Source of the DNA: Chlorobiota bacterium
GTDB taxonomy: Bacteria; Bacteroidota; Bacteroidia; Bacteroidales; JAADGE01
Reading direction: 5' to 3'
Length of the DNA stretch: 8,937 bases
Assembly: GCA_013153575.1 (NCBI GenBank)
Contig: JAADEE010000064.1
Location: 1 to 8,937, forward strand
The translations under genes and the position numbers were made by a program. The stretch's first letter is position 1, and each line of letters opens with the position of its first letter. The notes under the pieces are model-generated. The model worked only from the letters and a program-made list of their open reading frames with translations. It did not search any database and had not been told where the DNA came from. This document shows, in pieces, positions 7,549-8,937 of this stretch.

Positions 7549-8751
7549 ATGAAACATTTATACACTAAAATAATATTTGCAAGTTTATTATTACCATTTA
7601 TAAGCTTAAAATCTTTTTCACAAAAAGACACAACAGAATTAGAAATAGGAAAAAAACGACTTATAATAATTGATAAAAAAACACAACAAGAAAATGCAAT
7701 TTACAACCTCGAAAAAGGAAAGCAAACATTTGCAAATGAAATCGCAAATACAAAAAAAATCATAAAACAAAAAGAGGCTGAATTAAAAAACAAAGAACAA
7801 GAACTTAAAACTATCATTTCTGAAATATCAAAATATGAACAAGATAGCACAAAAACAAATTTAGAAAAAAACAGAATTGAATTAGAAAAACAAAGAATTG
7901 AACTTGAAAAAACAAGAATTGAAATTAGCAAAATAAGAGCCACAATTGAAGCAAACAAAAAAAAGCAAAAAGCTTTTGAAAGCGGTATTGTTGAAATTGA
8001 AAAAGGTATTGCTGAAATTGAAGCCGGATTAAAAGACATTAATGCCGAATTAAACAGCATGGCAAAAAATGATGAAATTGAGCAAAAAACAATAAAACAA
8101 AAAAAACTCGGAAGAAGATTTAATGCACACTGGGCAGGTTTTGAGTTTGGGCTTTTAAACTTCACAAATGAAAATCAAGAAATAATTAGTGATGACGAAG
8201 CTACATTTATGAGAATAAGACCGGAAAAAACATTTACCTACGGATTAAACATTTTTGAGTACAACATCCCCCTAACACGAAACACACTTGGAATTGCAAC
8301 AGGTGCCGGACTAAGATGGAACAGTATCTACTTAGAAGAAGACATTAGCTTAGTTGAAAATGAAGATGGTGTCATTGTAAGTGAAATTGTTGATGAAAAC
8401 ATTGAAGATTTTAAGAAAAACAGATTAAACATTGCATATATAAAAATCCCTGTACTTTTAGAATATCAAAAACAAATAAAAAGAAGAAAGTTATTTTTTA
8501 GCACAGGTATATTTGGAGAAATGAGAGCTTGGTCTAAACAAAAGCAAGTTTATGTTATCGACGATGTAAAAATAAAAAATAAAAAAGTTGACAGTTTTCA
8601 GCTATCACCATTTAGGTACGGTGTATCTGCAAGAGTTGGGTACGGAGGTATAGGTTTATTTTTTGAATATGTTTTTATTCCATTATTCAAAGAAGACAAA
8701 GGTCCGGAAATGTACCCTGTAATGATAGGATTAAGACTAGTTGATTTTTAA
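7549..8751 (+). CDS. Outer-membrane beta-barrel protein with N-terminal periplasmic coiled coil
   Basis: The 400-residue protein begins with a signal peptide (Lys-rich start, hydrophobic 8-20, probable cleavage after about residue 25, SFSQ-K). Residues about 45-185 are highly charged and helical with heptad periodicity. The clearest heptads have the form x-R-I-E-L-E-K (108-128), followed by G-I-x-E-I-E-x repeats (146-159). From about 190 the protein changes to alternating hydrophobic strands with aromatic belts (HWAGFEFGLLNF 194-205; FTYGLNIFEYNIPL; GIATGAGLRWNSIYL; YGVSARVGYGGIGLFFEYVF; final MIGLRLVDF). This resembles PorT-type/OMP_b-brl_2 barrels of about 8-10 strands, and the terminal Phe is the usual BAM recognition residue. 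It is the third gene of the sigma cluster, 53 nt after the anti-sigma, and may be the sensor or the main output of the regulon. A specific function is unknown. No Shine-Dalgarno; the leader is A-rich. Confidence 0.85.
   Translation: MKHLYTKIIFASLLLPFISLKSFSQKDTTELEIGKKRLIIIDKKTQQENAIYNLEKGKQTFANEIANTKKIIKQKEAELKNKEQELKTIISEISKYEQDSTKTNLEKNRIELEKQRIELEKTRIEISKIRATIEANKKKQKAFESGIVEIEKGIAEIEAGLKDINAELNSMAKNDEIEQKTIKQKKLGRRFNAHWAGFEFGLLNFTNENQEIISDDEATFMRIRPEKTFTYGLNIFEYNIPLTRNTLGIATGAGLRWNSIYLEEDISLVENEDGVIVSEIVDENIEDFKKNRLNIAYIKIPVLLEYQKQIKRRKLFFSTGIFGEMRAWSKQKQVYVIDDVKIKNKKVDSFQLSPFRYGVSARVGYGGIGLFFEYVFIPLFKEDKGPEMYPVMIGLRLVDF
7870..7932 (+). repeat. Three 21-bp tandem repeats coding for coiled-coil heptads
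   Basis: Three consecutive 21-bp units (7870-7890, 7891-7911, 7912-7932) encode heptads of form x-R-I-E-L-E-K, the third drifting to R-I-E-I-S-K. Units 1 and 2 agree at 17 of 21 bases, units 2 and 3 at 15. A second pair of similar units lies at 7984-8004 and 8005-8025 (17 of 21 identical). The unit length equals one heptad, so slippage would change coiled-coil length without shifting the frame. Confidence 0.7.
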
Positions 8752-8788
8752 AAAAAATACATGGCTATCTCAATAAAAAGAAATAGCC
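8750..8788 (-). terminator. Rho-independent terminator of the minus-strand gene at the right edge
   Basis: On the minus strand GGCTATTTC (8788-8780) pairs fully with GAGATAGCC (8771-8763), one pair being G-U, around an 8-nt loop. A T-run (8757-8750) follows after 5 nt. On the plus strand the G-U becomes a C-A mismatch and no T-run follows at once, so the minus direction is favoured, although it may also slow transcription coming from the barrel gene that ends at 8751. Confidence 0.68.
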
Positions 8789-8806
8789 TCGAGTTAGTTT
8801 TATATG

Positions 8807-8937
8807 TTAGATAGTGCCAAACATTTCTTTAAAAATCCTTTTAGCAGAATTTCCATCTTTATATTTATATGATATATTAAGAACTTTTTTACGCTCTTTA
8901 ATAAAACCATCATTGTTATTTTTTAATATAGTTTTCA
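8807..8937 (-). CDS. C-terminal end of an unidentified protein, possibly a glycan-biosynthesis enzyme (5' end outside window)
   Basis: On the minus strand an open frame runs from the right edge to TAA (8809-8807), giving 42 residues and a stop; the other two frames have early stops. The tail contains KERKKVLNISYKYKDGNS (residues about 12-29 of the fragment) then AKRIFKEMFGTI. The Y-x-x-DGNSAKRI pattern recalls the end of UDP-N-acetylglucosamine 2-epimerases (PYGDGxAxxRI) and also CDP-glycerol glycerophosphotransferase-type proteins (DGxAxxRI). I cannot choose between these from 42 residues. The correctly placed minus-strand terminator at 8750-8788 supports a real gene end here, convergent with the barrel gene. 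Confidence 0.62.
   Translation of the reverse strand, partial: KTILKNNNDGFIKERKKVLNISYKYKDGNSAKRIFKEMFGTI

Noticed and set aside
7701..8165. 154-residue open frame on the minus strand opposite the coiled coil
   Set aside because: Ser/Phe-rich product with no recognisable domain; it mirrors the GAA/AAA-rich heptad codons of the barrel gene and has no promoter or sensible context.

Overview
The window looks like chromosomal DNA from a low-GC member of the Bacteroidota (class Bacteroidia or a close relative). The evidence is that two promoters match the Bacteroidota housekeeping form TTTG-N19-TAnnTTTG exactly, that start codons have A-rich leaders without Shine-Dalgarno sequences, and that the protein families are typical of the phylum: an ECF sigma factor with a non-zinc anti-sigma-like partner and an outer-membrane barrel, a YbiT-like ABC-F protein of the 'SKDSRA' type, and an M23 peptidase with an altered HxH motif. 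Base and codon use look even throughout. I see no insertion sequence, CRISPR array, phage gene or attachment site.

Left part (1-2825): the 3' end of a sensor histidine kinase (+), then a self-contained tRNA-Gln(UUG) unit on the minus strand with its own promoter and terminator, then folK (+, folate biosynthesis). folK converges on a 14-helix polysaccharide flippase (-), and their ends overlap by 33 bp. The flippase has an excellent minus-strand promoter.

Middle part (2826-5961): a divergent intergenic region, then a two-gene (+) operon with a 5-nt gap: a YbiT-like ABC-F ATPase and a membrane-anchored M23 (LytM-type) peptidase. The operon ends in a long AT-rich hairpin with a U-tract.

Right part (5950-8751): a likely ECF-type promoter overlaps that terminator and starts a three-gene (+) cluster: an ECF sigma factor, a single-pass inner-membrane protein placed and built like an anti-sigma factor (TTG start, duplicated cytoplasmic repeat, no cysteines), and an outer-membrane beta-barrel carrying a long periplasmic heptad coiled coil. 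Together these could form a signalling chain across the envelope: barrel and coiled coil in the outer membrane and periplasm, anti-sigma in the inner membrane, sigma in the cytoplasm. This is the most interesting system in the window, but the function is inferred from layout and architecture.

Right edge (8750-8937): a minus-strand terminator and the last 42 codons of a further minus-strand gene, possibly a glycan-biosynthesis enzyme.
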